DNA from: Paenibacillus gorillae
Lineage (GTDB): Bacteria > Bacillota > Bacilli > Paenibacillales > Paenibacillaceae
Direction: 5' to 3'
Assembly (NCBI RefSeq): GCF_000513275.1
Contig: NZ_CBVJ010000075.1
Location: forward strand, 1 to 64,000
DNA length: 64,000 nt
Below, piece by piece: positions 45,536-54,558 of the stretch. Position numbers and translations under genes: made by a program. The notes under the pieces are model-generated. The model did no database searches, was not told the origin of the DNA, and was given only the letters and a program-made list of their open reading frames with translations. Position 1 is the first letter of the stretch, and the number at the start of each line of letters is the position of its first letter.

Positions 45536-45635
45536 TCTGGGCAAGATTGTCACCGGGTTGTCACTGCAAAGCAGCTTATAATCGGTTACAATAGAGCTGA
45601 AAAACAATTATTTCCGTTTCAAGGAGGAGCTAGTT

Positions 45636-46013
45636 TTGAAAAAATGGATTTTATTTGCGGCAGTGCTTTGCTTGGTTGCCGTAATCGCAGCATGCGGAAG
45701 CAATAAAGGTAACAGCGAGCCAACAACAAGCGGCGTATCGGAGCCGAATACAGCAGCGCCTGAAGTCGTTATCAAAGCAAAAAGCTGGGAATTCGACAAA
45801 GCAGAATACAAAATTAAAGCAGGCGAGCCTGTTAATTTGACGCTTGAATCCAATGGCGGCGTTCACGGGATCGATATTTCCAAAACCAACATAAAAATCG
45901 CCAACAAAAAGACGAAAGTGGTAACGCTTGAAGCCGGCGAATACAATATCGTCTGCAACGTGCCATGCGGCAACGGACATGCGAAAATGACAGCCAAGCT
46001 GATCGTTGAATAG
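45636..46013 (+). CDS. CuA-type cupredoxin lipoprotein
   Basis: 125 residues from a TTG start 8 bases after AAGGAGG. A signal peptide ends in the lipobox VIAAC. The domain has the full set of CuA ligands: a His in GGVHGIDIS, then CNVPCGNGHAKM, giving two Cys, His and Met in the C-x3-C-x3-H-x2-M spacing of cytochrome oxidase subunit II and nitrous-oxide reductase. The acidic residue usual after the first Cys is absent. No oxidase genes are adjacent. It may carry copper or electrons at the outer membrane face. It has its own terminator. Confidence 0.82.
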   Translation: MKKWILFAAVLCLVAVIAACGSNKGNSEPTTSGVSEPNTAAPEVVIKAKSWEFDKAEYKIKAGEPVNLTLESNGGVHGIDISKTNIKIANKKTKVVTLEAGEYNIVCNVPCGNGHAKMTAKLIVE

Positions 46014-46029
46014 GTTCAGCGCCTAATAG

Positions 46030-46074
46030 CCTTCTGATATCCGATTCTGTACTCGGATATCAGGAGGTTTTTTT
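46030..46074 (+). terminator. Terminator of the cupredoxin gene
   Basis: ccttctgatatccga pairs with tcggatatcaggagg (one G-U pair) around an 8-base loop, followed by seven T. Confidence 0.9.
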
Positions 46075-46237
46075 ATGGTCAGGACAGGATGCCCCAATTA
46101 TAATCGAAAGTTTGCCTTTCCCCAAGAAAGACTGATAGCTCTCCCTCTTCCCCTGTATTCATCGCTCTGCTATCATTTCATATACTGGATATAAATGTAT
46201 TATGATGCCGATTGGAACAGATCAGGAGGGATGGCTA

Positions 46238-46918
46238 ATGAGCTTACTCGATAAACGGGTTGCGATCGTTAGCGGTGCGGGCAGCGGACTCGGAAGAACA
46301 GCTTCGCTCGCATTTGCAAGAGAAGGAGCGCGCGTCGCTTTGCTCGGACGCAGGCGCAGCAAGCTGGAAGAAACAGCCGGCCTTATTCTCCAGCAAACAG
46401 GACAGGAAACATTAATTATTCCTACTGACATCACCGATGAAAGGCAGATCGATTCGGCTGTTCAGCAAGCGATTCAGCAATGGGGCGCTATTCACATCTT
46501 GCTTAATAACGCAGCCATCATGGAACAAGGTACCGTATTGGAATTAACGAAGGAAGATTGGCAATCACAGGTAGCAACCAATTTAACCGGACCTTTCTTG
46601 CTGACGAAAGCTGTTCTCCCGACGATGCGGGCGGCGAAATACGGACGCATTATCAATATTACGTCTGCGCATTCGCGGAACGGATCTGGAGGCTTTGCCG
46701 CCTATAGTGCGGCTCAGGCCGGTCTGGAATCGCTCACCCGGACGCTCGCCGACGAGGAATATGAATACGGCATTTTAGTTAACCTGTACAATCCTGGCAC
46801 GCTGCGCACCGAAATGCATGCCACAGGCAAAGATCCCGCAATCGTTACGCCTGATCTCATCCGGCTGGCCAGCCTTCCGCTGGGCGGCACGACCGGTACG
46901 ATCGTCAGTTATGGATAG
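46238..46918 (+). CDS. SDR-family protein lacking the catalytic lysine
   Basis: 226 residues from the ATG at 46238, 8 bases after AGGAGGG. The Rossmann motif VSGAGSGLGR and NNAAIM are present, as is the Ser region NITSAHS. The active-site Y-x3-K is replaced by YSAAQ, so the lysine that lowers the tyrosine pKa is a glutamine. The C-terminus is also short. It is either inactive as an oxidoreductase or uses a different mechanism. Single gene with a terminator. Confidence 0.82.
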   Translation: MSLLDKRVAIVSGAGSGLGRTASLAFAREGARVALLGRRRSKLEETAGLILQQTGQETLIIPTDITDERQIDSAVQQAIQQWGAIHILLNNAAIMEQGTVLELTKEDWQSQVATNLTGPFLLTKAVLPTMRAAKYGRIINITSAHSRNGSGGFAAYSAAQAGLESLTRTLADEEYEYGILVNLYNPGTLRTEMHATGKDPAIVTPDLIRLASLPLGGTTGTIVSYG

Positions 46919-46936
46919 ATCGCAAATAGAAGGGCA

Positions 46937-46985
46937 AAGGGGCTGGCCCCGGATCGTATGGATCCGGCGGTCAGCCCCTTCTCTT
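46937..46985. terminator. Terminator between the SDR and the zapA-like gene
   Basis: aaggggctg pairs with cagcccctt and an inner ccggatc pairs with gatccgg. A T/C-rich tract follows. It serves convergent genes. Confidence 0.75.
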
Positions 46986-47007
46986 CCCCAATGAATTATG
47001 ATTCTAA

Positions 47008-50000
47008 TCAGCTCTGCTCGATTAGTTCAATCCATTCATTGTATTCCGTTTGAAGCTTTCGATATTCATTCGACAGCTTGTCGAATTGCACTGCTATCCG
47101 GTCATGCTCCTCTTGCAGCCGCTCCACTGCAGCCTGTGCCTCATTGCGCTCGAGCTCCAGCAGTTCCATACGCTCGTCCTGCGCGCCCTGCTGCTCCGAT
47201 GCAGCGGCTGCTTCAGCAATAACCTGCTCCAATTGTCTGCGAAGCGTATCCTCGGATTCCAGGCGCTGCTGCTCGGCAGCCTGCAGCTTCTCCGCCGTCT
47301 GCTTCATTTGCTCCAGCTCTAACCGTCCGGCCTGCAACCGGCCGTCCAGTTCTTTCTCCCTCGAAATCGCCGCCTCAATTTGCTGTGCGGCAATCCGTTC
47401 CCGAGCCGCGATAAACTCGAATTGCTCCGTCAGCTCGCGTTCCCGGGTTTTGTAAGATTCCAGCTCATCGAGCTGCTCAAGCTCACGGGACTCCGCATGA
47501 TCGATTGAGGCCTTCAATTCCTCTAATTGGGCTTGCAGTGCTTGCAATTGCTCCGTATGTCTCAGCTGCTGTTCTTCCAGCGTGCTCTCGGTCTCACGAG
47601 TACGTGTTACGAGCTGTTTCTCAAGCTGCTGCTGCCGTGCGGCATAAAGCTCACTGGCATCAAATTCAGCTTGAAGCTCGCGTTCCAGCTCTTTATGGCG
47701 GCGTTCAAGCGAATCATATTGCTCCAACTGCTGAAGCAACTGCTCCTCAAGCGACTCTTGGAACTCCAGCTCCCTTTTCTTGCCCTGCTCTGCGAATTGC
47801 CGTTCCAGCTCTGCAACCTCGGCCTGGTGGCTGGCGGCCAGCTCCCCAGTCTGCTCTTCGAACCGCTGACGCTCAGCTTGCTGCCGTTCTTTCAACTGCT
47901 CCAATTGAGCCAACTGCTCGGCTTTCTCAAGCTCCAGCTCCTCGCGGTGATCCGACTGCTTCCGAACCTCAGCCTCGAACCGCTCTTGCAGCTCTTCAAG
48001 CTTCGCTTCATTGCTGCGTCCAAGCTCGCCCCGTTCCGACTCGAACTGACGCAAGCTTTCCTCCGCTTGTACTTTCGCTTCTGCGAGCTGCTCTTTGAGC
48101 GCGTTAAGCTCCGACTGCTGCTGTTCTTGCTGCTGGGCAGCAGACAGCTCCTGTTCCTGCTTCTCCTGCAATTGCTGTTCCAGCTGACGGACTCGTTCCG
48201 CCTTGAGAGCTGCCTGCTCCGTCAACGTTTCCACTTCGCCAAGTGCCTCTGTGAGCATGCTTTCCTGCTCAGAGCCAAGCTGCTCTTGCGATTGCAAGGA
48301 TGAACGAAGTGCTTCCTCCTGCTCCATCGCCTGCATCAAATGATCATCCGCAGCCTGAATACGCTGCTCGAATGATGCCTTCTCCGCATTCCAGCTCTGC
48401 TGGAGCTCCTCCGCCAAAGCTTGCAGGCGCAACTTCTCCTCCTGCCAGCTGACTTTGCTCTGTTCAAATTCACTTTGCAGCTGCAGCCGGCTTTCCTCCA
48501 GCAGCTGCGCATGCTCCGCAGCTTTGGCTTCTGCTTCTGTTATGTATCGCTCCTCGATACGAGTGACATCGCTTTTCCACCCTTGCTCCAACTCAACCAG
48601 CTTCACAGCGGCAGTCTGCTCCGCTTCGGTCGCTTTAGCGCGAAGATCAGCCATTTCCGCTTCTTGCAGTGCAAGCAGCTCCGACAGTTCGTCTTTCTCG
48701 CGGGCCAATTGGGCTTCCGCCTCCGCTTGACGTGCCGCGAGAAGTGACTGCGCCTCTTCCTGCTGGGATAAAAGGCGCTGCTCCATCTCTGCGCGCAAAG
48801 CTGCCAGCTGCTCTTCTGCAGCCGCTCGTTGTGAAGTCCGCTCCTCTTCCAATTTCAATTGCAGAGTGAGCAGCTGCTCCTCCGCGTCATCGCGCTGCTC
48901 GATCAAACGCCGTTCCGCTTCGACTAATCGTGCGTCCGAATTGGCTTGCAAGGATGCCAGCTCCGATTGCAATTGTGCCAGACGCGTTTCCGCCTCCGCC
49001 TGCTGAATCCTCAGCAGCTCTTCCGCTGCGGCCTGCTGCTCTGCCAATTGCGCTTCTGTGTCAGCCCGCTGCTCCGCCAATTGCTGCTCGGCTTCCTCTG
49101 CACTCGCCTTCAGCCGGGCAGCTGCGCTCGCCCGCTCATCCTCAAGCTGCTTCACTGCTGCAGCTGTCTTCTCCGCAAGCAATCCGGCAGTCGCCGACCG
49201 CTCCTTCTCCAGCGCTGCCTTCGCTTCCGCCTCCTGCGTCTCAAGCAGTTCTGCAGCAGCCGACTGCTCCTCCGCCAGTGCCGCCGCTGCTCTCGCCAGC
49301 TCTTGCTCCAGCTTCTCTGCTGACTTCGCTTCCTGCTCGGCAAGCAGCTCCGCTGCGGCAGACTTCTCTTCCGCCAGTGCCGCTGCCGCTCTCGCCAGCT
49401 CTTGCTCCAGCTTCTCAGCCGACTTTGCTTCCTGCTCGGCAAGCAATTCAGCTGCAACCATCTGCTCCTCCGTCAAGGCAGCCGCCGCTTTCGCCAGTTC
49501 TTGCTCTAGCTTCTCTGCTGACTTCGCTTCCTGCTCTGCCAACAGTGCGGCTGCAGCAGACTTCTCTTCCGCTAGTGCCTCCGCCGCTTTCGCCAGCTCT
49601 TGCCCCAGCTTCTCTGCCGACTTCGCCTCATGCGCTGCCAGCGTCTCTGCTGACTTCGCTTCCTGCTCGGCAAGCAGCTCGGCAGCAGCCATCTGCTCCT
49701 CCGCCAATGCCGCTGCCGCTTTCGCCAGCTCTTGCTCCAGCTTCTCTGCCGACCTCGCTTCCTGCTCGGCAAGCAGTTCCGCAGCAGCCAACTGCTCTTC
49801 CGCCAGTGCCGCTGCTGCTCTCGCTAGCTCTTGCTCCAGTACCGCTGCCGACTTCGCCTGCTGTTCTGCGAGCAGCTCAGCCGCAGCAGACTGCTCCTTC
49901 GCCAAGACAGCAGCAGCTCTTACCTGCTCCTGCTCCAGCGCTGCGGCAGACTTCGCCTCCTGCGCTGCCAGCAGCTCAGCTGCTTTCGCCTGCTCCCGCT

Positions 50001-50514
50001 TCAGCGCCTCGGCGGCTTGCGCCTCCTGAACGGCAAACAGCTCCTCGGCTTCCGCTTGCTGAACAGACAGCTTGCGCGCAGCCTCCTCCAGCTTTGACGC
50101 CAGCTCTTCCGCCGCTTCTGCAACAGCAGCGGCCAGCTTCGCTTCATGCTCGGCTTCATGAGCCTCAAGGTCTGCCTTCGCTTGCTCACGCAAGGCGGCA
50201 AGCTCCTCCTGCAAGCCCGATGTCCGCTGGTTCGCATGCTCCAGCTGCTCAGCCAGAACAAGACGTTTCGCTTCGGAATCATGAAGCGTATCGTTCTCGC
50301 GGCGAAGCCGGAACACTTCCTCAGTCATTTGCACAGCCGTCAGCACGGCCAGCTTCGGCATATCCAGCCGAGGGTAGCCTATTGCCAGCTTTTTCATCGT
50401 ATCGTCAATCGTACTGGCAACTCTTCTCATATATTCAATATTGGAATGGCCCTTAAGTTTATATTGGTTTCCGTATATATCAACGGTTACGACGGTTTGA
50501 TCAGCATCCATCAT
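47008..50514 (-). CDS. zapA: Giant ZapA-domain coiled-coil protein
   Basis: 1168 residues. The first ~75 are a full ZapA module (TVDIYGNQYKLKGHSNIEYM, RRVASTIDDTMKKL, YPRLDMPKLAVLTAVQMTEE), the FtsZ-ring-associated protein that is only ~85 residues in Bacillus. The remaining ~1080 are one continuous Ala/Glu/Gln/Leu coiled coil with no membrane segment. Residues 188-429 hold about seven 33-residue repeats. AGGAGG lies 8 bases before the ATG. It lies immediately downstream of pheT, the place of zapA in Bacillus, so this is the zapA gene with a grown tail, not an unrelated protein. It probably binds FtsZ through the head and acts as a long tether or spacer at the septum; the tail function is unknown. 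The frame is uninterrupted. Confidence 0.88.
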   Translation of the reverse strand: MMDADQTVVTVDIYGNQYKLKGHSNIEYMRRVASTIDDTMKKLAIGYPRLDMPKLAVLTAVQMTEEVFRLRRENDTLHDSEAKRLVLAEQLEHANQRTSGLQEELAALREQAKADLEAHEAEHEAKLAAAVAEAAEELASKLEEAARKLSVQQAEAEELFAVQEAQAAEALKREQAKAAELLAAQEAKSAAALEQEQVRAAAVLAKEQSAAAELLAEQQAKSAAVLEQELARAAAALAEEQLAAAELLAEQEARSAEKLEQELAKAAAALAEEQMAAAELLAEQEAKSAETLAAHEAKSAEKLGQELAKAAEALAEEKSAAAALLAEQEAKSAEKLEQELAKAAAALTEEQMVAAELLAEQEAKSAEKLEQELARAAAALAEEKSAAAELLAEQEAKSAEKLEQELARAAAALAEEQSAAAELLETQEAEAKAALEKERSATAGLLAEKTAAAVKQLEDERASAAARLKASAEEAEQQLAEQRADTEAQLAEQQAAAEELLRIQQAEAETRLAQLQSELASLQANSDARLVEAERRLIEQRDDAEEQLLTLQLKLEEERTSQRAAAEEQLAALRAEMEQRLLSQQEEAQSLLAARQAEAEAQLAREKDELSELLALQEAEMADLRAKATEAEQTAAVKLVELEQGWKSDVTRIEERYITEAEAKAAEHAQLLEESRLQLQSEFEQSKVSWQEEKLRLQALAEELQQSWNAEKASFEQRIQAADDHLMQAMEQEEALRSSLQSQEQLGSEQESMLTEALGEVETLTEQAALKAERVRQLEQQLQEKQEQELSAAQQQEQQQSELNALKEQLAEAKVQAEESLRQFESERGELGRSNEAKLEELQERFEAEVRKQSDHREELELEKAEQLAQLEQLKERQQAERQRFEEQTGELAASHQAEVAELERQFAEQGKKRELEFQESLEEQLLQQLEQYDSLERRHKELERELQAEFDASELYAARQQQLEKQLVTRTRETESTLEEQQLRHTEQLQALQAQLEELKASIDHAESRELEQLDELESYKTRERELTEQFEFIAARERIAAQQIEAAISREKELDGRLQAGRLELEQMKQTAEKLQAAEQQRLESEDTLRRQLEQVIAEAAAASEQQGAQDERMELLELERNEAQAAVERLQEEHDRIAVQFDKLSNEYRKLQTEYNEWIELIEQS
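49228..49953 (-). repeat. 33-residue (99-bp) coding repeats in the ZapA-like tail
   Basis: About seven copies of a unit like KSAEKLEQELAKAAAALAEE followed by QMAAAELLAEQEA. One 11-residue partial unit (KSAETLAAHEA) is inserted, showing that the basic step is 11 residues, a hendecad coiled-coil period. DNA copies are strongly similar, indicating recent amplification. Confidence 0.88.
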
Positions 50515-50602
50515 AAAGGAATCCTCCTATAGTCTATCTCTTGATCGCTTGTCATAGATGAAAGCCAGACAGCCAGCATAGATCTGCCTGAGCTTATAGA
50601 AA

Positions 50603-50647
50603 AAAGCCGCATCGAAAGCTCACAAGGAACTATTTCGATGCGACTTT
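50603..50647 (-). terminator. Terminator of pheT
   Basis: aaagccgcatcgaaa pairs with tttcgatgcgacttt around a 15-base loop (one G-U pair), with a T run on the minus strand. It lies 14 bp after the pheT stop and before the zapA-like gene, which may therefore be separately transcribed. Confidence 0.8.
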
Positions 50648-50660
50648 GGAGGTTTCCTGC

Positions 50661-53105
50661 CTACTTTCTCAATTCTGCGGCAAAAGATTGTTCAAGCTCC
50701 GCAACTACCTTCCCATGAAGCTCTGTAACCTCTTCATCAGTCAATGTCCGGTCAGCATGACGATATACGAGCGACAACGCGACGCTCTTCTTATCCGCTC
50801 CCAGCTTCTCGCCGGTAAATACGTCAAACACGCGAACAGACTCCAGCAGCTCACCTGCCGTTGCCCATGCCGAAGCTGTCAGATCAGCCGCCGGAACGGA
50901 ACGGTCCAGTACGACTGCAATGTCCCGCTGCATAGCCGGGTAACGCGGCAGCGCTTTGTATTCGATATCGAATTGAGCCTGCTCGTAAAGCTCATCGAGC
51001 TCGATTTCGAGCACATAGGTATCAGCCAGGTCGCTCTCATGCTGAAGCGTAGGATGCAATTGTCCAACGTAGCCGATCGTTTGCGGACCTCTAGCCGTTT
51101 CCAGCAAGACTGCAGCCGTGCGGCCCGGATGGAAGTGCTCCGGTTGTGCAGCTTCATAACGTACTTTCGAAGTTAAGCCAAGCACTTGGAACAACGTCTC
51201 CAGAACGCCTTTGGCATCGTAGAAATCGACTGGCTCCAATTTGCGGTTCCATTGCGCCTCTGTCCGGCTGCCCGTCAACAAAGCTGCGAAACGGTGCTTC
51301 TCTTGCGGCAAGCGTGTCAACACTTCTTCATCGGTATGGAAGACGCTGCCGATTTCGAATACGGAGATTGAATCGTTTTTCCGGTTGCGGTTGTAGACTG
51401 CCGTCTCAAGCAGTTGAGCAACCAGCATTGTACGCAGTACGCTGCGGTCTTCGCTCATCGGCATCGCCAGCTTCACCGGCTTCTGCCCTTCGCCGGACAA
51501 GGCCGGGAATAGCGCCGTACGCTCCGGTGAAGTAAACGAATAGCTGATTACTTCATGCAGTCCTGCATCGGTCAATCTCCGGCGCAAATCGCGGCGGATT
51601 GCCTGCGGCTTTGTCAACGAACCCGGTGTTACATCGCCGTGAATCGGCGTCGTCGGGATGTTGTCGTAGCCGTGCAGACGAGCAACTTCTTCAATCAAGT
51701 CAACGTCGCGTGTAATGTCACCGCGGCGCGTAGGCACTTGAACGGTAAACTTGCCTTCATCAGACAGGCTGTAGCCGAAATTCAATCGTTCGAAAATCGT
51801 CTGAACTTCCAGCTTCGAAAGCTCCGTACCAAGATAGCCATTAATTTTAGCCAGCGTAATGTCGATTTTGGCCGGCTCAGCTTTGGCAGCTGCTGCCTCG
51901 ACAATGCCTTCTGTTACCAGACCATCAGCGAGTTCAGCGATCAATGCCGCCGCACGGTCCAAGGCTGGAATGACGCGGGCAGGATCCACTTCCTTCTCGA
52001 AGCGAATGCTCGACTCTGAACGCAGCCCCAGTTGGCGTGACGTTTTACGAATTGTGCCGCCGTCGAACTTAGCCGACTCCAGCAAAATATTAACGGTGCT
52101 CTCGTTCACTTCCGAGTTCGCTCCGCCCATAACGCCCGCAAGGCCGATTGGCTTCACCCCATCGGTAATAAGCAGCATATGCGGCTCCAGACGGCGTTCC
52201 TGATCATCAAGCGTTACCAGCGTTTCGCCTTCTTTCGCGAAGCGTACTTCGATTTTCCCGCTTTGTACAGCATCCGCATCAAACGCATGAAGCGGTTGTC
52301 CATATTCCAGCATGACGAAGTTCGTTACGTCGACAACGTTGCTGATGGGACGAATGCCGGCAGCGATCAGACGGTTCTGCAGCCAAAGCGGCGAAGGACC
52401 GATCTTTACTCCCTTAATATAACGGGCGCTATAATGCGAACAGTAGTCAGGCACGCTGACTGCTACCGAAATATGGCTGTCCGTCCGCTCTGGTGTATGG
52501 TTAATCGTATTTTCCGGCAGCTTAACAGGACGTCCTGTCAGTGCGCCGATTTCGTAAGCAACGCCCAGCATGCTCAAGCAATCGGAGCGGTTTGGCGTCA
52601 GGTCAAGCTCAAGCACCTCATCATTGATGCCAAGAACATCGCTGATTGATGTCCCGATCGGGGTCGACTCCGGCAGCACAAGAATGCCTTCCTGCTGCTC
52701 CTTCGGCAGCAGCTTGTCGTTCAAGCCCAGCTCCTTCGCGGAGCAAATCATGCCCTGCGACTCCACACCGCGCAGCTTCGCGCGCTTAATGCGGAAATCA
52801 CCAGGAAGTACTGCGCCGATCGTCGCTACCGGAACGCGCTGGCCTGCCTCCACGTTTTTCGCTCCGCACACGATTTGCAGTTCTTCGCCGGTGCCTACGT
52901 CCACTTTGCAAACATTCAGCTTATCCGCATCCGGATGCTTCTCGCGGGATGTCACATAGCCGACAACGACGCCGGTTACCCCTTTATCGCGGTTTTCCAC
53001 GCTATCGATCTCGATGCCTCCGCGCGTCATTTTTTCCGCAAGTTCCTCCGCCGTGAAGCCGGACAGATCGACATATTCATTCAACCATTTATAGGATACT
53101 TTCAT
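50661..53105 (-). CDS. pheT: Phenylalanyl-tRNA synthetase beta subunit
   Basis: 814 residues, the normal bacterial size. The N-terminal tRNA-binding domain (VVGYVTSREKHPDADKLNVC), the B3/B4 editing region, the B5 domain (GRPVKLPENTI onward; YLGTELSKLEVQTIFERLNF) and the C-terminal anticodon-binding FDX-ACB domain (YKALPRYPAMQRDIAVVLD) are all visible. With PheS it forms the alpha2beta2 enzyme charging tRNA-Phe. AAGGGGAG lies 8 bases before the ATG. It is 23 bp downstream of pheS and controlled by the same T-box. Confidence 0.95.
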   Translation of the reverse strand: MKVSYKWLNEYVDLSGFTAEELAEKMTRGGIEIDSVENRDKGVTGVVVGYVTSREKHPDADKLNVCKVDVGTGEELQIVCGAKNVEAGQRVPVATIGAVLPGDFRIKRAKLRGVESQGMICSAKELGLNDKLLPKEQQEGILVLPESTPIGTSISDVLGINDEVLELDLTPNRSDCLSMLGVAYEIGALTGRPVKLPENTINHTPERTDSHISVAVSVPDYCSHYSARYIKGVKIGPSPLWLQNRLIAAGIRPISNVVDVTNFVMLEYGQPLHAFDADAVQSGKIEVRFAKEGETLVTLDDQERRLEPHMLLITDGVKPIGLAGVMGGANSEVNESTVNILLESAKFDGGTIRKTSRQLGLRSESSIRFEKEVDPARVIPALDRAAALIAELADGLVTEGIVEAAAAKAEPAKIDITLAKINGYLGTELSKLEVQTIFERLNFGYSLSDEGKFTVQVPTRRGDITRDVDLIEEVARLHGYDNIPTTPIHGDVTPGSLTKPQAIRRDLRRRLTDAGLHEVISYSFTSPERTALFPALSGEGQKPVKLAMPMSEDRSVLRTMLVAQLLETAVYNRNRKNDSISVFEIGSVFHTDEEVLTRLPQEKHRFAALLTGSRTEAQWNRKLEPVDFYDAKGVLETLFQVLGLTSKVRYEAAQPEHFHPGRTAAVLLETARGPQTIGYVGQLHPTLQHESDLADTYVLEIELDELYEQAQFDIEYKALPRYPAMQRDIAVVLDRSVPAADLTASAWATAGELLESVRVFDVFTGEKLGADKKSVALSLVYRHADRTLTDEEVTELHGKVVAELEQSFAAELRK

Positions 53106-53128
53106 CGCTTTATCTCCCCTTCCTTCCG

Positions 53129-54160
53129 TTACATTTTCCCAAATTGACTTAAGAAGCGCATATCGTTCGTGTAGAAATGACGGATGTCGTCAATGCCGTA
53201 TTTGAGCAATGCAATCCGTTCAACGCCCATACCGAACGCAAAACCGCTGTATTTGGCCGGATCGTAGCCGCCCATCTCCAATACGCGCGGATGTATCATG
53301 CCGCTGCCCAGTATTTCCAACCAGCCGGTGTGCTTGCACATCCGGCAGCCGCGGCCGCTGCATTGCACGCAAGTAACGTCAACCTCGGCACTTGGCTCCG
53401 TGAACGGGAAGAAGCTTGGACGAAGGCGGATTTCCGCTTGCGAACCGTACATTTGCTGTACGAATTGCAGCAGCGTGCCTTTCAAATCGCTCATCCGGAT
53501 GTTTTCGCCGATTACGAGTCCTTCAATTTGATTGAACTGGAAGGAGTGAGTCGCGTCGTCATCATCTCTGCGATACACTTTGCCAGGACAAATAACTTTA
53601 ACGGGTTTCCCGTTCATTTGCTGCATCGTTCTCACTTGCACCGGGGACGTATGCGTACGCATCAAGATATCGTCTGTAATATAGAACGAATCCTGCATGT
53701 CGCGGGCCGGATGGTTTTTCGGCAAATTAAGCGCCTCGAAGTTGAAATAATCGGTTTCCACCTCGGGACCTTCCGCAATCGTATAACCGAGACCTACGAA
53801 AATATCCTCGATCTCCTGTGCTACTTTGTTCAAAGGGTGAACGGATCCAGTAGGCAGCGCCTTACCTGGCAGCGTCACATCGATTGTCTCTGCGCGCAGA
53901 CGATTTTCCGTCTCCGCCTGCAGGAACGCCGCTTGTTTTTCTTCAATAACAGCTTCAATCGCTGCCCGGACATCATTGCCGACTTGGCCGATGATCGGAC
54001 GCTCTTCAGCGCTCAAGCCTCCCATGCCGCGAAGAATTTCGGTCAAAGCGCCTTTTTTGCCCAAATATTTCACTCGCAAATCATTCAGCAGCTGCGGGCT
54101 GTCTACCTGCTGCAGCTCTTGCAGCGCTTCGCCGCGCAAAGCTTCCAATTTCTCTTTCAT
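53129..54160 (-). CDS. pheS: Phenylalanyl-tRNA synthetase alpha subunit
   Basis: 343 residues. An N-terminal coiled arm is followed by the class II catalytic core: [13 protein letters not shown] (motif 2), [13 protein letters not shown], and [20 protein letters not shown] (motif 3). The start at 54160 ([10 protein letters not shown]) is 9 bases after GGAGG; ATG 54166 is too close. First gene of pheST, behind a T-box leader. Confidence 0.95.
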   Translation of the reverse strand: MKEKLEALRGEALQELQQVDSPQLLNDLRVKYLGKKGALTEILRGMGGLSAEERPIIGQVGNDVRAAIEAVIEEKQAAFLQAETENRLRAETIDVTLPGKALPTGSVHPLNKVAQEIEDIFVGLGYTIAEGPEVETDYFNFEALNLPKNHPARDMQDSFYITDDILMRTHTSPVQVRTMQQMNGKPVKVICPGKVYRRDDDDATHSFQFNQIEGLVIGENIRMSDLKGTLLQFVQQMYGSQAEIRLRPSFFPFTEPSAEVDVTCVQCSGRGCRMCKHTGWLEILGSGMIHPRVLEMGGYDPAKYSGFAFGMGVERIALLKYGIDDIRHFYTNDMRFLSQFGKM

Positions 54161-54204
54161 CAACATTCGCCTCCATATTTACCATCTCTCGTTCGGGACA
54201 AACA

Positions 54205-54470
54205 AAAAAAGGCCCTTTCTCCCCGCAAGGGACGAAAGAACCGTGGTACCACCCTAATTCGGACTGCTGCCGGCGCGATACGGCCGCCTTGCTGCAATCC
54301 CTTATTCCCATAACGGCGGGAACCGGACAATCCCTACTCGAGCATATATGACATGATACATGCGGTTCAGGCGTCTGCTCCGGAGTGAATTTCATCAGTG
54401 TGTAATCGTAAAGGCGCTCTCAATCTACGGCGTCTTTTCCCTGTGCGGCAGCACTGCTTACTTATCTCCA
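54205..54470 (-). promoter_or_regulatory. T-box riboswitch of pheST
   Basis: On the minus strand the leader ends with the T-box core AGGGTGGTACCACGG (plus 54241-54255), which pairs with the acceptor end of uncharged tRNA. It is followed by a terminator hairpin (ggttctttcgtccc with ggggagaaagggcc) and seven T at about 54204-54210. Upstream is stem I with GATTGAGAGCG and a candidate specifier TTC (Phe) in GAAATTCACT. Uncharged tRNA-Phe would prevent termination and raise pheST expression. Confidence 0.88.
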
Positions 54471-54516
54471 TCTCGGCTTTCAAGCATATAAATTCAATAT
54501 TAAAACATTAGTCTCT

Positions 54517-54545
54517 ATTATATGCAATTTCAGCAACGGTTGCAA
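54517..54545 (-). promoter_or_regulatory. Sigma-A promoter of pheST
   Basis: Minus strand TTGCAA, 17-bp spacer, TATAAT; both hexamers lie just upstream of the T-box leader and downstream of the preceding gene stop. The match and spacing are close to consensus. Confidence 0.75.
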
Positions 54546-54558
54546 CTTCGAAAGCCGC

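Noticed and set aside
48930-50456. 508-residue plus-strand frame rich in Ala, Pro and Leu
   Set aside because: Antisense shadow of the ZapA-like coiled-coil repeats; no start signals.
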